Shown here: piece by piece, positions 35,472-44,894 of the stretch | How the letters are laid out: each line of letters opens with the position of its first letter | Position numbering within the stretch: position 1 is the first letter of the stretch | Origin: SFWF01 sp045539925 | GTDB lineage: Bacteria > Bacillota > Clostridia > Oscillospirales > Acutalibacteraceae | Assembly: GCA_045539925.1 (NCBI GenBank) | Contig: JAZQGH010000083.1 | Location: 14,168 to 78,167 of the forward strand | Direction of reading: 5' to 3' | Length of the DNA stretch: 64,000 bases | The notes under the pieces: generated by a model | Told to the model about the DNA's origin: nothing | The model's database searches: none | The model's input: only the letters and a program-made list of their open reading frames with translations | Position numbers and translations under genes: made by a program

Positions 35472-35592
35472 GTAATAATCCATAGTTTTTTGGCAAACTG
35501 TTAGAACGAGCCGACTGGCAGGCAAGGCAAAGTGGGCTCGGCGTTAGGGTGTCTTCGGAGAATAATTTTACAAAAACAGCGGAGGAATCAGT
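35472..35592 (+). other. Structured 5' leader of xpt, type unknown
   Basis: About 120 untranslated bases with a stem CGAGCC (35507-35512)/GGCTCG (35535-35540) enclosing a loop with GGCA/GGCAAGGCA repeats, then GGCGTTAGGG. The conserved elements of the purine riboswitch are not present and there is no clear terminator. The region ends in the RBS GGAGG before ATG 35593. Confidence 0.4.
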
Positions 35593-36177
35593 ATGAATTT
35601 TTTAGAGGAAAGAATTATAAAGGACGGAATTATAAAACCCGGTAATGTCCTTAAGGTCGATAGCTTTTTAAATCATCAGATGGATATATCCCTCTTAGAC
35701 CAAATCGGCAAAGAATTTCACCGCCGTTTCGGTGACAAAAAGATAACCAAAGTGCTCACAATTGAAGCCTCGGGAATTGCTATCGCATATCCCGTAGCGC
35801 GAGAGTTTGGTGTGCCGCTGGTTTTTGCTAAAAAGGCAAAATCCGTAAATATTGACGGAGATGTTTATGTTGCCGAGGTCGAATCCTTTACCCATAAAAA
35901 CAAAAATCAGGTAATTGTCTCTAAAAAGTACATATCCGAAGAGGATAATATCCTTATCATAGACGATTTTCTTGCAAACGGCTGTGCACTTCAGGGGCTT
36001 ATCTCTATTGTAGAGTCTGCAGGTGCCACCGTTGCAGGACTTGGTATTGCTATAGAAAAGGGCTTCCAAATAGGGGGCAGAGTTATCAGAAATTTAGGAT
36101 ATCATCTTGAATCTCTTGCTATAGTGGATGCAATGGACCCCGAAAAAGGAAGCATTACCTTCCGCGAGCAAAAATGA
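35593..36177 (+). CDS. xpt: Xanthine phosphoribosyltransferase
   Basis: 194-residue cytosolic enzyme converting xanthine and PRPP to XMP for purine salvage. The start MNFLEERIIKDGIIKPGNVLKVDSFL-like region is typical (Leu/Glu-rich, then the FLNHQMD substrate region near 28-34). The PRPP-binding motif LIIDDFLANG (about 120-129) follows the Xpt pattern rather than HPRT. Monocistronic, with its own promoter and terminator. Confidence 0.94.
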   Translation: MNFLEERIIKDGIIKPGNVLKVDSFLNHQMDISLLDQIGKEFHRRFGDKKITKVLTIEASGIAIAYPVAREFGVPLVFAKKAKSVNIDGDVYVAEVESFTHKNKNQVIVSKKYISEEDNILIIDDFLANGCALQGLISIVESAGATVAGLGIAIEKGFQIGGRVIRNLGYHLESLAIVDAMDPEKGSITFREQK

Positions 36178-36194
36178 TTTTTTAACCCGTTACA

Positions 36195-36230
36195 CAAAGG
36201 GAGGATCTCGGTCCTCCCTTTGATATTTTA
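36195..36230 (+). terminator. Terminator after xpt
   Basis: 11-bp stem CAAAGGGAGGA/TCCTCCCTTTG with a 6-base loop, followed by a moderately T-rich tract (ATATTTT). Confidence 0.72.
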
Positions 36231-36264
36231 AGTTTTCATTTTAATCGAACTCAACATTTTCCTC

Positions 36265-36293
36265 TTGAATGATTTGTGATTATAGTATATAAT
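36265..36293 (+). promoter_or_regulatory. Promoter of the miaB-ylbF-mutS-mutL-miaA operon
   Basis: TTGAAT (36265-36270), 17 bases, TATAAT (36288-36293), 29 bases before miaB. No other promoter is obvious before mutS, so the operon probably depends on this one. Confidence 0.72.
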
Positions 36294-36322
36294 ATATTAA
36301 ATATTGATAAAATGGAGATAAT

Positions 36323-37723
36323 ATGTCAAGTAACATTTCAAATAGTGAAATTCTCTCGTCTTTGCAGGGCTATACCGAAAGGGTAAAAGAAATATTACCC
36401 ACCATATATTCTCATCAGCCTCTTGCCTGTATAAATACCTACGGCTGTCAGCAAAATGTCTCCGACAGCGAAAAGATTAAGGGCATAATGGAGTCTATGG
36501 GGTATGCTCTTACCGAAGACTATACTAAGGCCGATTTTGTGCTTTTCAATACCTGTGCAGTGCGCGGTCACGCCGAGGACAGGGTGTTCGGAAATATAGG
36601 CCGCACCAAGCAGCACAAAAAGGAAAAAGAAAAGGTGCTTGTGGCGGTATGCGGATGTATGGCACAGCAGCAGATAGTCTGCGACAAGATAAAGAAAAGC
36701 TATCCTTATGTGGATATGGTTTTCGGCACGCACCATATTCAGAAGCTTCCCGAATATATCTATAAAAGGCTTACAGGCTCGGGCAGAATTTTCGACATAT
36801 CGGAAGATTTTAACGAAGTGGTAGAGGGGCTTCCCATTCATCGAGACGGCAGAATAAAGGGTTGGCTTCCCATAATGCACGGTTGCGACAACTTCTGTAC
36901 CTACTGCATAGTGCCGTATGTAAGAGGCAGAGAAAAATCGAGACTGTCCGAGGATATTATAGCCGAAGCCAGGCAGATGATAGCACAGGGCTTTAAGGAG
37001 ATTATGCTTTTGGGTCAGAACGTAAACTCCTACGGAAAAGGACTTGACTGCGATATAAATTTTGCAGAGCTTCTCCGCAGGATAAATGCCTTAGAGGGTG
37101 ATTTCCGTATCCGCTTTATGACCTCTCACCCAAAGGACTGCACTATGGAGCTTTTAGATGCCGTTCGCGACTGCGAAAAGGTAGAAAAGCATCTGCATCT
37201 GCCCTTCCAGTCAGGAAGTGACCGAATACTTAAGGCTATGAACCGCCGCTATGACAGCACAGGCTATCTTAACCTTATCGCCGAGGCAAAACGGCGCATA
37301 CCCGATGTAACCTTTACAAGTGATATTATCGTAGGCTTCCCCGGTGAGACCTATGAAGACTTTCTGGAAACCCTCAGGGTAGTCAAAGAGGTTGAGTTTC
37401 AGGCACTCTTCACCTTTATCTACTCTCCCCGAAACGGCACACCCGCAGCCTCTATGCCCGACCCCATATCCCGCGAGGAAAAGGGTAAATGGTTCAGTGA
37501 GCTACTTGCCGAACAGGAAGAAATATCAAAGAAAAACTATCGGTCCTATGTGGGTACTACCCACCGTGTCCTTTGCGACGATGTCATAGGAAAGGGAAAA
37601 CTTTCGGGCAAGACCCTTTCTGCCGTAGATGTAGAGTTTGAGGGAGACGAGTCTCTGCTCGGTCAGTTCGTCACTGTAAGGATTGACCGATTTACAAATG
37701 TTCTCGAAGGAACAATAGTTTAA
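36323..37723 (+). CDS. miaB: tRNA-2-methylthio-N6-dimethylallyladenosine synthase
   Basis: 466-residue radical SAM methylthiotransferase acting on i6A37 of tRNAs that read UNN codons. It has an N-terminal UPF0004 domain with three cluster cysteines (TYGCQQN, FNTCAVR, CGCMAQ) and a radical SAM motif Cys188-Cys192-Cys195 (GCDNFCTYC). The TIM barrel and C-terminal TRAM domain (about 400-466) complete the family layout. It heads an operon that also holds miaA, which makes its substrate i6A. Confidence 0.95.
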   Translation: MSSNISNSEILSSLQGYTERVKEILPTIYSHQPLACINTYGCQQNVSDSEKIKGIMESMGYALTEDYTKADFVLFNTCAVRGHAEDRVFGNIGRTKQHKKEKEKVLVAVCGCMAQQQIVCDKIKKSYPYVDMVFGTHHIQKLPEYIYKRLTGSGRIFDISEDFNEVVEGLPIHRDGRIKGWLPIMHGCDNFCTYCIVPYVRGREKSRLSEDIIAEARQMIAQGFKEIMLLGQNVNSYGKGLDCDINFAELLRRINALEGDFRIRFMTSHPKDCTMELLDAVRDCEKVEKHLHLPFQSGSDRILKAMNRRYDSTGYLNLIAEAKRRIPDVTFTSDIIVGFPGETYEDFLETLRVVKEVEFQALFTFIYSPRNGTPAASMPDPISREEKGKWFSELLAEQEEISKKNYRSYVGTTHRVLCDDVIGKGKLSGKTLSAVDVEFEGDESLLGQFVTVRIDRFTNVLEGTIV

Positions 37724-37741
37724 AAGAAAGAAGAGTTTAAA

Positions 37742-38143
37742 ATGGATATTATCGAACTTACACGCACCTTAGGTGCCGAAATACAGAAGACCGAAGAGTA
37801 CAAGCGTTTTATGACCGCTAAGGAGAAAAACGATAAGGACGAGGCTCTTCAAAAGCAGATAGGAGACTTTAATCTTCTTAAAATGCAGCTTGACGCAGAG
37901 CACGAAAAGGAAGAAAAGGACGAGGCAAAAATCCTCGAAATAAACGAAAAGATAGTAGAGCTTTATAACATCATTGTTTCGGGTGAAGCTATGACCGAGT
38001 TCAACAACGCCTATGCCGACTATAAGACACTCACCGACAAAATCTCAAATATTCTCCTTATGTGTGAAAACGGAGAAGACCCCGCCACCTGTGAGCCCTC
38101 ATCCTGTTCAGGAAATTGCTCCTCCTGCGGCGGATGCCACTAA
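37742..38143 (+). CDS. YlbF/YmcA family protein with cysteine-rich tail
   Basis: 133 residues, mostly helical (about 1-110), in the same slot as ymcA between miaB and mutS in Bacilli. YlbF, YmcA and YaaT form the Y-complex that steers RNase Y and affects sporulation and competence. The C-terminus is rich in cysteine (SCSGNCSSCGGC, residues about 119-131). The Bacillus complex carries 4Fe-4S clusters, so the tail may be a cluster or metal site; this is inference. RBS AAAGAAAGAAGAG is modest. Confidence 0.8.
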   Translation: MDIIELTRTLGAEIQKTEEYKRFMTAKEKNDKDEALQKQIGDFNLLKMQLDAEHEKEEKDEAKILEINEKIVELYNIIVSGEAMTEFNNAYADYKTLTDKISNILLMCENGEDPATCEPSSCSGNCSSCGGCH

Positions 38144-38174
38144 AAAATAAAAATCTAACGAAAGGAATGATACT

Positions 38175-40772
38175 ATGGCAGAGCTTTCTCCTATGATGCG
38201 TCAGTATATGGAGATAAAAAGCCGCAATACAGACAGTATTCTCTTTTTCCGTCTGGGCGACTTTTATGAAATGTTCTTCGAAGACGCCAAAACCGCCTCG
38301 GAAGAGCTTGATCTCACCCTCACGGGAAGAGATTGCGGACAGGAAGAGCGTGCCCCTATGTGCGGAGTTCCTTTCCACAGTTGCGAATCATATATAGCCC
38401 GTCTTGTGGCAAAAGGCTACAAGGTAGCCATTTGTGAGCAGATGGAAGACCCTGCAACCGCAAAGGGAATAGTAAAGCGGGATGTTGTGCGCATCATAAC
38501 CCCGGGTACCGTAATCGAAGACAGTATGCTGCAGGAGGATAAAAACAACTATCTTGCCACTCTGTACTTCACGAAGGAGTCGACAGCCCTCTGCTTTGCA
38601 GATGCATCTACGGGAAAAGCCTTTGTAACCGAGATTTCGGGCAGTAATATTCAGCAAAGGGTAATAAATCAGCTTGCCCGTTTTGCCCCAGCCGAGATAG
38701 TCACCACCAAAGAGCTGGAAATGAATCCCCGCATTACCGAATATCTTAAAAATATGACCGATTGTATGATAACGGTCAGAGAAAATGCCTTTTTCAGCTC
38801 TGCAGACAATGAAGAGCTTGTTAAAAACCATTTTAGTGTAATAAGTGCCGAAAACCTCGGCATCCCTGCAGGAAGCCCTGCAGTTTTCGCCCTTGGCGCT
38901 ACACTTGCCTATGTTTATGAAACGGGCGGAAATAAAAGCATTTCCATCGGCGAGGTAGAAAGCTATTCCACCAGCGAGTATATGTATCTAGACTATACCG
39001 CCGTTAGAAATCTCGAACTTTGCGAGACCATGCGTTTTAAGTCTAAAAAAGGCTCACTTCTCTGGGTGCTTGATAAAACCAGAACCGCAATGGGTAAAAG
39101 AATGCTCAGAAGCTGGATAGAACAGCCCCTTATCGACCTTTTTGCTATTGACGAGCGTCTTAATGCCGTTGAGGAGCTTTTTGGAGATACGATGCTTCGC
39201 GGTGAGCTTATGGAATATCTTTCGGGCATCCGCGATTTAGAGCGACTTCTTACCCGAATAGTCTACCGCACCGCAAATGCAAAGGATTTAAACACCGTTT
39301 CCGACACCTGTGCTAGACTGCCCTACATAAAACAGACCCTCTCGGGCGCAAGGTCCAAAATGCTTACAAAGCTTCACGCAGAGCTTGATACCCTGTCTGA
39401 TATTCACGAGCTTATCAAGTCTGCCATCAATGACGAGCCCCCTGCCATAATCCGCGAGGGCGGAATGTTCAGAAAGGGCTTTAACTCGGAGTTGGACGAG
39501 CTAATATACATTATCGAAAACGGCGCAGGCATCGTCACCGAAATCGAAAACCGTGAAAAAGAGCGCACTGGAATTAAAAATCTCCGTGTCCGCTACAATA
39601 AGGTCTTCGGCTATTATATCGAGGTCACGAACTCCTATAAGGAGCTAGTACCCGATGACTATATCCGCAAACAGACCCTTACAAACTGCGAACGCTTCAT
39701 AACCGAGGAGCTTAAAACCCTTGAAGCCCGTATAATAGGGGCTAAGGACCGCAGAGAACAGCTTGAATACGAGATGTTCGAAAATATGCTCTCTGCTTTG
39801 GCGGATCAGCTTAAACGCTTCCAGACCTCTGCCGAGGTTATCGCCCTTACAGACTCACTTTGCTCTCTTGCCGAAACGGCAGTGCAAAATGACTATGTCC
39901 GTCCCCGTCTTAATGAAGAGGGAATAATCAGTATTCAGTCGGGCCGTCATCCTGTGGTCGAAAGGGTGATTAAAACACCCTTTGTATCCAACGATACCTA
40001 CTTAGACCTTAAGGACGACCGCTGTGCGGTTATAACAGGTCCAAATATGGCAGGTAAATCCACCTATATGCGACAGGTAGCGCTTATAACCCTTATGGCG
40101 CAGATAGGCTCATTTGTTCCCGCACAGTCGGCAAATATAAGCATAGTAGATGCCATTTTCACCAGAGTGGGAGCATCCGACGATCTGGCTTCGGGACAGT
40201 CGACCTTTATGGTTGAGATGAGCGAGGTGGCATCAATAATTAAAAATGCAACCTCACGCAGTCTGCTTATCCTTGACGAAATAGGCAGAGGCACCTCTAC
40301 CTTTGACGGAATGTCCATAGCACGTGCTGTGCTTGAATTCGTTGCCGATAAGCGTAAGCTCGGCGCAAAGACCCTTTTTGCAACCCACTATCATGAGCTT
40401 ACCGAGATGGAAAACGAGCTTAAGGGAATAAGAAACTATAATATTGCCGTTAAAAAACGCGGTGATGACATAACCTTCCTCCGCCGAATCGTCAGAGGAG
40501 GGGCAGACGACAGCTACGGTATCGAGGTAGCAAAGCTTGCGGGAATTCCCGACGGAGTTATAAACCGCGCCAAGCAGATACTTGAAAAGACCCTGAGCGA
40601 GGGTGTAACTGTTACCAGAACAGTAAGGACAGACGACCTGCAGATGCCCCTTACCTTCGGAAGAGGGGACGAAATAATAGACGATCTAAAAACTATGGAT
40701 GTAAATGTACTCACCCCCATAGAGTGTATGAGCATCCTGTCCGAGCTTTCTAAAAAAGCAAAAGAACTTTAA
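38175..40772 (+). CDS. mutS: DNA mismatch repair protein MutS
   Basis: 865 residues, the usual MutS1 length. The mismatch-binding Phe-x-Glu lies in FRLGDFYEMFFEDA near residues 28-38. Core and clamp domains follow, then the ATPase with Walker A GPNMAGKST (about 623-631), ILDEIGRGTS and the composite-site ATHYHEL. It recognises mispairs and recruits MutL, which is encoded 18 bases downstream. Confidence 0.97.
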   Translation: MAELSPMMRQYMEIKSRNTDSILFFRLGDFYEMFFEDAKTASEELDLTLTGRDCGQEERAPMCGVPFHSCESYIARLVAKGYKVAICEQMEDPATAKGIVKRDVVRIITPGTVIEDSMLQEDKNNYLATLYFTKESTALCFADASTGKAFVTEISGSNIQQRVINQLARFAPAEIVTTKELEMNPRITEYLKNMTDCMITVRENAFFSSADNEELVKNHFSVISAENLGIPAGSPAVFALGATLAYVYETGGNKSISIGEVESYSTSEYMYLDYTAVRNLELCETMRFKSKKGSLLWVLDKTRTAMGKRMLRSWIEQPLIDLFAIDERLNAVEELFGDTMLRGELMEYLSGIRDLERLLTRIVYRTANAKDLNTVSDTCARLPYIKQTLSGARSKMLTKLHAELDTLSDIHELIKSAINDEPPAIIREGGMFRKGFNSELDELIYIIENGAGIVTEIENREKERTGIKNLRVRYNKVFGYYIEVTNSYKELVPDDYIRKQTLTNCERFITEELKTLEARIIGAKDRREQLEYEMFENMLSALADQLKRFQTSAEVIALTDSLCSLAETAVQNDYVRPRLNEEGIISIQSGRHPVVERVIKTPFVSNDTYLDLKDDRCAVITGPNMAGKSTYMRQVALITLMAQIGSFVPAQSANISIVDAIFTRVGASDDLASGQSTFMVEMSEVASIIKNATSRSLLILDEIGRGTSTFDGMSIARAVLEFVADKRKLGAKTLFATHYHELTEMENELKGIRNYNIAVKKRGDDITFLRRIVRGGADDSYGIEVAKLAGIPDGVINRAKQILEKTLSEGVTVTRTVRTDDLQMPLTFGRGDEIIDDLKTMDVNVLTPIECMSILSELSKKAKEL

Positions 40773-40790
40773 ACTTAAGGAGATGATTTT

Positions 40791-42749
40791 ATGGCAGATA
40801 TTCAGCTTTTACCAAAGGAAATAGCAGAGCTTATCGCAGCTGGCGAGGTCGTAGAGCGTCCTGCATCTGTCATAAAAGAACTTGTAGAAAATGCTATTGA
40901 CGCAGGTGCTGATAAAATAGTTGTCGAAATTCAGCGTGGCGGAATTTCCTATATGCGTGTCACCGATAACGGTTGTGGTATAAAGCCCGAACAGGTGCCT
41001 ACCGCCTTTATGCGTCATGCCACAAGCAAGATAAAAAGCGAGGCAGATCTTTTTAAAATTGCTACCCTCGGCTTTCGCGGAGAGGCTCTTGCCTCAATAA
41101 GCGCAGTAGCAAAGGTTGAAATGCTGACCAAATCTCCCGAGTGTGATACGGGCGTGCGATATGTCATAGAGGGCGGAGTCGAGACCGAGTGCGACGAGGC
41201 AGGCTGTCCCGACGGCACAACCATCATTATCCGCGACCTTTTCTTTAACACCCCCGCCCGTATGAAATTCCTTAAAAAGGATGTTTCGGAGGCTACTGCT
41301 GTGGCAGCGGTAGTAGACGCAATTGCCCTTTCCCATCCCGAAATATCTGTCAGATTTATTAAGGATTCAAAGCCAATGCTTGCAACCTCAGGAGACGGAA
41401 AACTTGCATCTGCAGTTTATGCCGTACTTGGAAGAGAATTCTCCTCAGGTCTTATTCCTGCAGATTCGACCACCTCAGGAATTCGTGTTTCGGGTCTTAT
41501 TTGCAAGCCTGTATATTGCCGTCCCACAAGAGGCGGACAGTATTTCTTTTTAAACAACCGCTTTATTCGTTCGGGCGTTATAGCAAAGGCACTGGATCAG
41601 GCATACAAAAGCACTGTTATGGTGGGCAAATTTCCCTCTTGTGTACTCAATATTGAAATTCCTTTTGACAGGGTCGATGTAAATGTTCATCCCGCCAAGA
41701 CCGAGGTTCGTTTTTCAGACGAAAAGGCTATTTTTGAAGCGGTTTATTATGCCGTTAAAAATGCCCTTGTTCAGGGCGACAGCCGTCCTCAGCTCGAACT
41801 TAAAGAGAAAACCGAACCCAAAAAGGAAGAAACCTTTCAGCGCATGAGCGTGGAGGAGTATAAAAACCGTTTTGCCTCGGCGGAAAAGAAAAAAGATACC
41901 CCTGCCGAACAGCTTTACGGCGGTGTTCGTCCCTCATATACCCATAAATCAGGCATTGCTTCCGACATCGGCAAGAAAGCCATTTCAGGTCTTTCGGTAC
42001 TGTCTGATTATACAAAGTCAATTATTTCTGCTAATACAGCCAAAGCAGAAAAAACGGAAGACAAAAATCAACCCGAAGTAATAACTCAGGAAAAGAAAGA
42101 GCCGCCCGTATACGAACAGATAATCTCCGCCTTTTCCGACGGAGAAACTCAGTTTGAAAACACCTCCTTTATGGAGGATGCCGAAATAGAGTTTCGCTAT
42201 ATCGGCGAGGCTTTCAGAACATATCTTATCGTTCAGTACAAGGGAAGCATCTGGTTTATCGACAAGCATGCCGCCCACGAGCGTATTCTTTACGAAAAGC
42301 TCAAAGCTGAGGGTGTGCCCGAGGTGCAGACCCTGCTTTCTCCCGTATCTGTAACCCTTTCTCGTGAGGAGCACCGTGCAGTGCTGGATAATCTCGATCT
42401 GCTTTTAAAGGCGGGCTTCGAAATAGAGGAGTTCGGTACGGTTTCTGTGCTTGTAAGGGCGGTGCCTGCAAGTCTTGTTAAAACCGATATAATGTTCCTT
42501 GTCTGCGATATTGCAGCAAATCTTGTAAAGTACGGAAAAGCCGAAACCGAGATACTCGACGACCTTTATCATAACATCGCCTGCCGAAGCGCAATAAAGG
42601 GCGGAAATATGCAGTCCGAGGCCGAAATGGAAGAGTTCGCAAGGAGAATAATCTCCTCCGACGATATTATGTACTGTCCCCACGGCAGACCCGTTGCCTT
42701 TGAGCTTAAAAGAAGCGAACTGGAGAAACAGTTCGGCAGAACAAAATAG
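40791..42749 (+). CDS. mutL: DNA mismatch repair endonuclease MutL
   Basis: 652 residues. GHKL ATPase motifs ENAIDAG (about 34-40), DNGCGI and GFRGEALASI are at the N-terminus. After a linker the C-terminal domain carries DKHAAHERILYE (about 490-501), equivalent to the DQHAxxERxxYE metal-binding motif of nicking MutL proteins, and CPHGRP near the end. It is therefore a nicking MutL, as expected in a lineage without MutH. Co-transcribed with mutS and miaA. Confidence 0.96.
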   Translation: MADIQLLPKEIAELIAAGEVVERPASVIKELVENAIDAGADKIVVEIQRGGISYMRVTDNGCGIKPEQVPTAFMRHATSKIKSEADLFKIATLGFRGEALASISAVAKVEMLTKSPECDTGVRYVIEGGVETECDEAGCPDGTTIIIRDLFFNTPARMKFLKKDVSEATAVAAVVDAIALSHPEISVRFIKDSKPMLATSGDGKLASAVYAVLGREFSSGLIPADSTTSGIRVSGLICKPVYCRPTRGGQYFFLNNRFIRSGVIAKALDQAYKSTVMVGKFPSCVLNIEIPFDRVDVNVHPAKTEVRFSDEKAIFEAVYYAVKNALVQGDSRPQLELKEKTEPKKEETFQRMSVEEYKNRFASAEKKKDTPAEQLYGGVRPSYTHKSGIASDIGKKAISGLSVLSDYTKSIISANTAKAEKTEDKNQPEVITQEKKEPPVYEQIISAFSDGETQFENTSFMEDAEIEFRYIGEAFRTYLIVQYKGSIWFIDKHAAHERILYEKLKAEGVPEVQTLLSPVSVTLSREEHRAVLDNLDLLLKAGFEIEEFGTVSVLVRAVPASLVKTDIMFLVCDIAANLVKYGKAETEILDDLYHNIACRSAIKGGNMQSEAEMEEFARRIISSDDIMYCPHGRPVAFELKRSELEKQFGRTK

Positions 42750-42757
42750 GTGGCACT

Positions 42758-43702
42758 ATGAATAAAATACCCATAGTTGCCGTTGTAGGCCCAACAGCCT
42801 CGGGCAAGACCGCCCTTGCGGTAGAACTTGCCAAAAAGCTTGACGGAGAGATAATTTCCTTTGATTCTATGCAGATATATAAGGGTATGCACATCGCATC
42901 TGCCGCCCCCGATATTGAGGAGCGTCAGGGAGTGCCCCACCATCTGCTCGAATTTTTAGAGCCCAGCGAGAGCTTTTCAGTGGCAGATTTCAAAACAGCA
43001 GCAACAAGCTGTGTAAAGGATATAGTCTCGCGGAATAAAACGGTAATAATCGCAGGCGGCACAGGACTTTATATAAACAGTTTTATCGATAATATCCTTT
43101 TTACAGAAGAGGAAATCGACCAAAAACTCAGGGACAGTCTCGGTGCCGAATACGACCGAATCGGCGGTGAGGCTATGATAGAAAAGCTTCGCACCTTCGA
43201 CCCCGAAACGGCAGATAAACTTCATCCGAACAATAAAAAGCGTGTGATACGCGCCTTCGAGATATATAAAACCTCGGGGATCACAATGTCACAGCAGCTA
43301 AGATACTCAAAAACCGAAGAATCGCCCTATATACCATTTATGCTGGGTCTTACCTTCTCTGACCGAGAACTTCTTTACGAGCGAATAAACAAAAGGGTAG
43401 ATATAATGCTAAAAAACGGACTTCTTATAGAGGCTCAGGCTATGTTCAGCTCTGGGGCGTCGGGCACGGCGGTGCAGGCAATAGGACATAAGGAGTTTTA
43501 TCAATATTTCAGAGGGGAGATAACCCTGAGCGAAGCTACTGAGCTTTTAAAGGCAGAGACCCGCCGTTATGCTAAAAGACAGCTTACATGGTTTCGCAGG
43601 GATGAGCGGATAAACTGGATATATCGGGATGTTACCGAGGATATAACTGGTGAGGCACTCAGAGTACTTGAAAGGAATGGTTATTTTGGAAAAACAACAT
43701 AA
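42758..43702 (+). CDS. miaA: tRNA dimethylallyltransferase
   Basis: 314 residues. The P-loop GPTASGKTALAVELA (about 10-24), DSMQIYKGM (about 34-42), GGTGLYI (about 104-110) and C-terminal RRYAKRQLTWFR (about 269-280) identify MiaA. It prenylates A37 of tRNAs, giving the substrate of MiaB from the same operon. The end overlaps the following membrane protein gene by up to 26 bases. Confidence 0.96.
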   Translation: MNKIPIVAVVGPTASGKTALAVELAKKLDGEIISFDSMQIYKGMHIASAAPDIEERQGVPHHLLEFLEPSESFSVADFKTAATSCVKDIVSRNKTVIIAGGTGLYINSFIDNILFTEEEIDQKLRDSLGAEYDRIGGEAMIEKLRTFDPETADKLHPNNKKRVIRAFEIYKTSGITMSQQLRYSKTEESPYIPFMLGLTFSDRELLYERINKRVDIMLKNGLLIEAQAMFSSGASGTAVQAIGHKEFYQYFRGEITLSEATELLKAETRRYAKRQLTWFRRDERINWIYRDVTEDITGEALRVLERNGYFGKTT

Positions 43703-44894
43703 GCTGATAAAATTCATAATCGGCGCCTGTATACTGTTTTTTCTCGCATATCAGTATTATGTTGGATTTTATTCCTCCATCACTACCGAGTCGGCTATGC
43801 AGTTCGAACATACCGACGGTATAGACACTGTTGCCACCTTTATCCGCAACGAAGTTACAGTAACCTCCAAGCATAACGGTACGATACACTTCCTTGTAGG
43901 TAACGGCGAAAAGGTTGCAAAGGACGGGAAAATAGCCAACATTTACGAAAATGATGCGGCATCCTCTGCCGCGTCCAGAATAAAAGAAATAGATGAGCAG
44001 CTGGAGATTATCTCCGAGATAGAGGGCTATAATGCATCTACCGCCGTAGATGTCAATACTATAAACGACCGTATAAAAGAACACCTGAACAACTTTGTAT
44101 ACACCACGCAGGACGGAAGATTTTCCGATGTAGGAAACAGTGTATCGGAGCTTCTCACTATGCTCACCCGAAAGCAGGTTGCCACAGGAGAGCAGAACGA
44201 TTTCGGTGCCCTTAAAGAATCACTTCTGTCCGAGCGCAGCAGCCTTAGTAAGGCTATGGGGGAGCCCAAGGGAGACATAAGTGCAAAAACTGCAGGCTAT
44301 TTTGTCTCAAAGACAGACGGATTTGAAAACAGTCTTACCATAGACGAGCTGTCCTATTACGACGCAGAGTATCTTAAGGACCTTAAGGAAGAAAAGGTGC
44401 CTGAGGATGTTGTAGGCAAAATAGTTTACGACTATCAGTGGTACATTGCCGCACCCGTCTCTCTCAGTGAGTCTATGCACTACAAGGTGGACCAGAGTGT
44501 TACTCTGCTCACAGATGCAACCTCTGCTCCACGTCTTACCGCAACGGTAGACAGAATAAATCTGTCTAAGGAAGGGGACGATGCAGTCATAGTCTTTCGA
44601 TGCAGCGAAATGAACAGCGAGCTTGCATCTATGAGAAACAGTACCGTTACCATCCTTAAGGATGAATACAGCGGAATCAGGGTGAACAGTAAAGCACTGA
44701 GGGTTGTAGACGGTGTAACGGGAGTATATGTGGTGTCGGGTCTCGAGTCTAAATTTGTGGCGGTAGATATAATCTATTCTTCCGACGATTACGCTATATG
44801 TGAGCTTAATACAAGCGATTCTAAAAAACTAAGACTTTATGATGAGATAATAGTGAAAGGTAAAAATCTTTATGACGGAAAAATCATCTTTTGA
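43677..44894 (+). CDS. HlyD-like membrane-anchored protein
   Basis: About 406 residues. One N-terminal membrane anchor (about 12-32), then a biotinyl-lipoyl-like strand region (GTIHFLVGNGEKVAKDGKIA), a coiled-coil insert (about 90-185) and a second beta region with IAAPVSLSESMHYKV. This is the shape of HlyD/membrane-fusion proteins of Gram-positives, but no ABC transporter is next to it. ATG 43677 is assumed; TTG 43686 has better spacing to AAAGGA. The stop overlaps yggS by 23 bases. The place in the division cluster suggests an envelope role (inference). Confidence 0.78.
   Translation: MVILEKQHKLIKFIIGACILFFLAYQYYVGFYSSITTESAMQFEHTDGIDTVATFIRNEVTVTSKHNGTIHFLVGNGEKVAKDGKIANIYENDAASSAASRIKEIDEQLEIISEIEGYNASTAVDVNTINDRIKEHLNNFVYTTQDGRFSDVGNSVSELLTMLTRKQVATGEQNDFGALKESLLSERSSLSKAMGEPKGDISAKTAGYFVSKTDGFENSLTIDELSYYDAEYLKDLKEEKVPEDVVGKIVYDYQWYIAAPVSLSESMHYKVDQSVTLLTDATSAPRLTATVDRINLSKEGDDAVIVFRCSEMNSELASMRNSTVTILKDEYSGIRVNSKALRVVDGVTGVYVVSGLESKFVAVDIIYSSDDYAICELNTSDSKKLRLYDEIIVKGKNLYDGKIIF

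Noticed and set aside
35466..35592. Guanine/xanthine riboswitch upstream of xpt
   Set aside because: The conserved three-way junction and loop elements of the purine aptamer are not present, although xpt is a usual target.
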